64,000 bases of DNA, from the NCBI GenBank assembly GCA_963575745.1, contig CAUYUJ010012202.1, positions 247,001-311,000 of the forward strand, written 5' to 3'. Position numbers and translations under genes: made by a program. Origin of the DNA: Prorocentrum cordatum. Taxonomy: Eukaryota > Sar > Dinophyceae > Prorocentrales > Prorocentraceae. Below the pieces are notes generated by a model. That model worked only from the letters and a program-made list of their open reading frames with translations. It was not told the origin of the DNA and did no database searches. Each line of letters starts with the position of its first letter. Position 1 is the first letter of the stretch. This document shows, one piece after another, positions 62,021 to 64,000 of this stretch.

Positions 62021-62399
62021 CCCGGGGATTGCCGCAATTCCGCCGATGTTGGGTGTTGCTTTGGGGCCTCTCGTGGAGCCATCCCTGGGCTTTCGTGGGG
62101 TGTTCTTTAGGTGTATGTGGTTCTCGGGTACACCCATCCTTGATTCCCTTTCACGTGGCCACTTTGAGCCATATCGGACACCTTATGCGCGTGGCGCACC
62201 AATGGTTTCCCGTGGTCTATTGACACTCCATATGAAGTTCCTGTTCTTGGTCGCTGCGTCAAACAGAATGCAAAACGCTTCGCGCATCCCCGCCAGCCCG
62301 TCCAGAAATGAGCCCCAGGGGGAGTGGAGGTGATGAGGGAAGCGGGGGAGCACGCAGAAGGACAATAGGCGGGGTAAGCCGCCATATACCCCTAGAGGG

Positions 62400-62870
62400 G
62401 GAGGATGTAGGAGTCGTCGTCGTCGTCGGGGTAGGAGGAGGAAGATGAGGAGCCGGAGGAGGACCAGGAGGAGGACCACGAGGAGGAAGGGGGAGGAATG
62501 AGGAGGAGGAAGATGAGGATGAGAAAATGGAGGAGGGCGAGGACGTGGAGGACAAGAAGGAGGAGAAGGAGGAGGAGGAGAAGGAGAAGGACGAGGAGGA
62601 GGAGAAGGAGGGGGAGGAGGGAGGAGAAAGAACAAAAGGAGGAGGAGGACAATGGCGAATTTGGGGGCCTCTTGGGCCGTCTTTGGGGCCTCTTGGCGGT
62701 CCTGGGGGATTCTTAGTCTTGCGCATCTCGGGGGGCCTCTTGTGGCCTCTTGGGGGTCTCTTGGGGCCTCTTGGGGGTCTCTTGGGTGCCTCCTGGGGGC
62801 CCCTTGAGGCCATCTTGGGGCCATCTTGGGACCTCTCGGGGCCTCCCGGGCGGTTCTTGGGGCCATCTTG
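62400..62870. repeat. GGA triplets then GGGGCCTCTTGG repeats
   Basis: 62400-62640 is AGGAGG/GAGGAG purine sequence; 62650-62870 is GGGGCCTCTTGGGGG repeats of the same family as at 57.7 and 58.7 kb. 62880-63140 has a G-run near 63028 and no gene. Confidence 0.8.
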
Positions 62871-63144
62871 GAAGAGATCTATCAAAGAAATGAGGGGTGG
62901 GAATTAGCGTCGCCCCCACACGAGGCCAAAATAGGGCCAACACCTTAGTAACATCAATGGTTGTGGCTTCGTCGCCGAGGCCATCTTGGACGCTCTGCCG
63001 ACCAGCGGCCCCCCCCGTCCATGTCCAGGGGGGGGGGTGGGGGGAGGGGTAACCCCTCCCCGACCGAAAGGGAAAAAGGAAGGATGGAAGAGGAAACTCC
63101 CTAAACCACCTACGCCCAGAGGGCTGGTGGGGCTCGTCGCCCCC

Positions 63145-63360
63145 CGGGCGCGTCATCATCGTCACCATCGTCATCGCCGTCATCATCGCCGCTATCGCAA
63201 TCGCCATTACCCTCGTGACGACGATCTACACCATACATGCGCATCGCCATGCCCATCATCATGCTCATAAGCACCATACTCATCATCACAACCACCACAA
63301 ACACCATCAACACAACTTCAAAAAGCATCATGAACAAAACAACCTTAATCTGCATCGTGC
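63145..63360. repeat. CAT/CAC trinucleotide tract
   Basis: Frames are poly-His or poly-Ile artefacts. Confidence 0.8.
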
Positions 63361-63537
63361 ACAACTGCATGCTCACCACGACGATGGAGCAATGACGACA
63401 AACCGCGGATTACGACGGCTGATAGACTGATGGTGGGCGAGAAAAGGAGCTGGACGGGGTGGGGGGCGAGGAGGATGAGGACAATGAAGACAGGAAAAAA
63501 GTAAGGGAAGCTCGAAGCAAACGGATGAAACAAATAA

Positions 63538-63615
63538 AGAGGAGGAGGAGGAGGAGGAGGAGGAGGAGGAGGAGGAGGAGGAGGAGGAGGAGGAGGAGGA
63601 GGAGGAGGAGGAGAA
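63538..63615. repeat. (GGA)n microsatellite
   Basis: About 25 GGA/GAG triplets. Confidence 0.95.
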
Positions 63616-63879
63616 GCATGAGCCAACATGAAAGTGGCCCGCGCAGAATCAGAAATTCCACGCGCGCAAAAATTCCAGCTGCCAACCGCCAAGTCATCGC
63701 CCCCCCTCCGCCCCGTCCGCCCGCCCCCCGATCTCATCCCTCCCCCCTCATCGCCATCGCTTCAATGCTGCGGTTTCTCGAACTAGAGAGGTGCGGGCAA
63801 ATGTCGGGCCAAATGCTGCCTCGGCCAAGCCACCCCCCCCCCTGGCCGCCTCGGCCAGGCTCCGCTCCTACGCGCCCCC

Positions 63880-64000
63880 GGCCACCATCAGCATCATCAT
63901 CGTCACCATCATCATCATCGCCATCATCATCAGCGCCACCATCATCAACAGCAACAGCAGCAGTGGCAGCATGATCATCACCATCATCGTCATCATCGCC
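63880..64000. repeat. CAT/CAG trinucleotide tract at window end
   Basis: Degenerate CATCAT/CAGCAG triplets run to the end of the window. 63616-63880 has no gene recognised. Confidence 0.8.

Overview
The window is nuclear DNA of a protist and most probably of a dinoflagellate. The evidence is GC-rich, strongly repetitive DNA with few long conserved reading frames; a Ty1/copia element, an RT-bearing polyprotein, a TNP2-like transposase and a non-LTR tail of the kinds I know from dinoflagellate genomes; KRPAA-type low-complexity protein tails; and apparent introns ending AG|G. No rRNA, tRNA, CRISPR array, bacterial operon or virus was recognised.

Layout. 0-6.9 kb: low-complexity DNA with minus-strand protein-like fragments (acidic repeats, QAKQMA/KRPAA repeats), then ~63-bp and ~38-bp tandem arrays. 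6.9-7.8 kb: AT-richer DNA with a degenerate ~80-105-bp array. 8.1-8.6 kb: a hypothetical minus-strand ORF. 8.7-11.5 kb: an almost unbroken AGT-type trinucleotide array. 11.8-13.5 kb: 22-bp palindromes at a 56-bp period and other GC-rich arrays. 13.56-18.72 kb, minus strand: a decayed RT-bearing polyprotein. 18.72-29.24 kb: a 10.5-kb element with ~100-bp terminal inverted repeats (TIRs), carrying a TNP2-like transposase, several unrecognised proteins and a private set of short palindromes; it appears to have inserted into the minus-strand polyprotein, whose upstream part may continue at 29.2-29.7 kb. 30-35.5 kb: tandem and dispersed repeats. 35.58-36.29 kb, minus: the 3' end of a LINE. 36.67-45.81 kb: a young, structurally complete copia element with 181-bp LTRs differing at two positions, a TTTGG target duplication, a primer-binding site, gag, protease, integrase, RT and RNase H, broken by two frame changes and one TAG. 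45.8-55 kb: repeats, inverted 90-bp arrays and a MITE-like pyrimidine-filled element. 55.2-57.2 kb: a probable gene with a 66-nt intron. 57.6-64 kb: further simple repeats, an 11-copy 24-bp array and a few exon-like fragments.

How it fits together. Nearly all recognisable coding capacity belongs to mobile elements, and the order of events can be partly read. The TIR element lies inside the older RT polyprotein, and the copia element split one copy of a tandem repeat whose intact neighbour still shows the unoccupied site. The most notable biology is a methyltransferase-like domain inside the copia polyprotein, a palindrome family confined to the TIR element, and several well-preserved frames each broken by a single TAG where Gln would fit. 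Reading-frame evidence is by eye; family assignments rest on motifs and remembered family layouts, not on searches.
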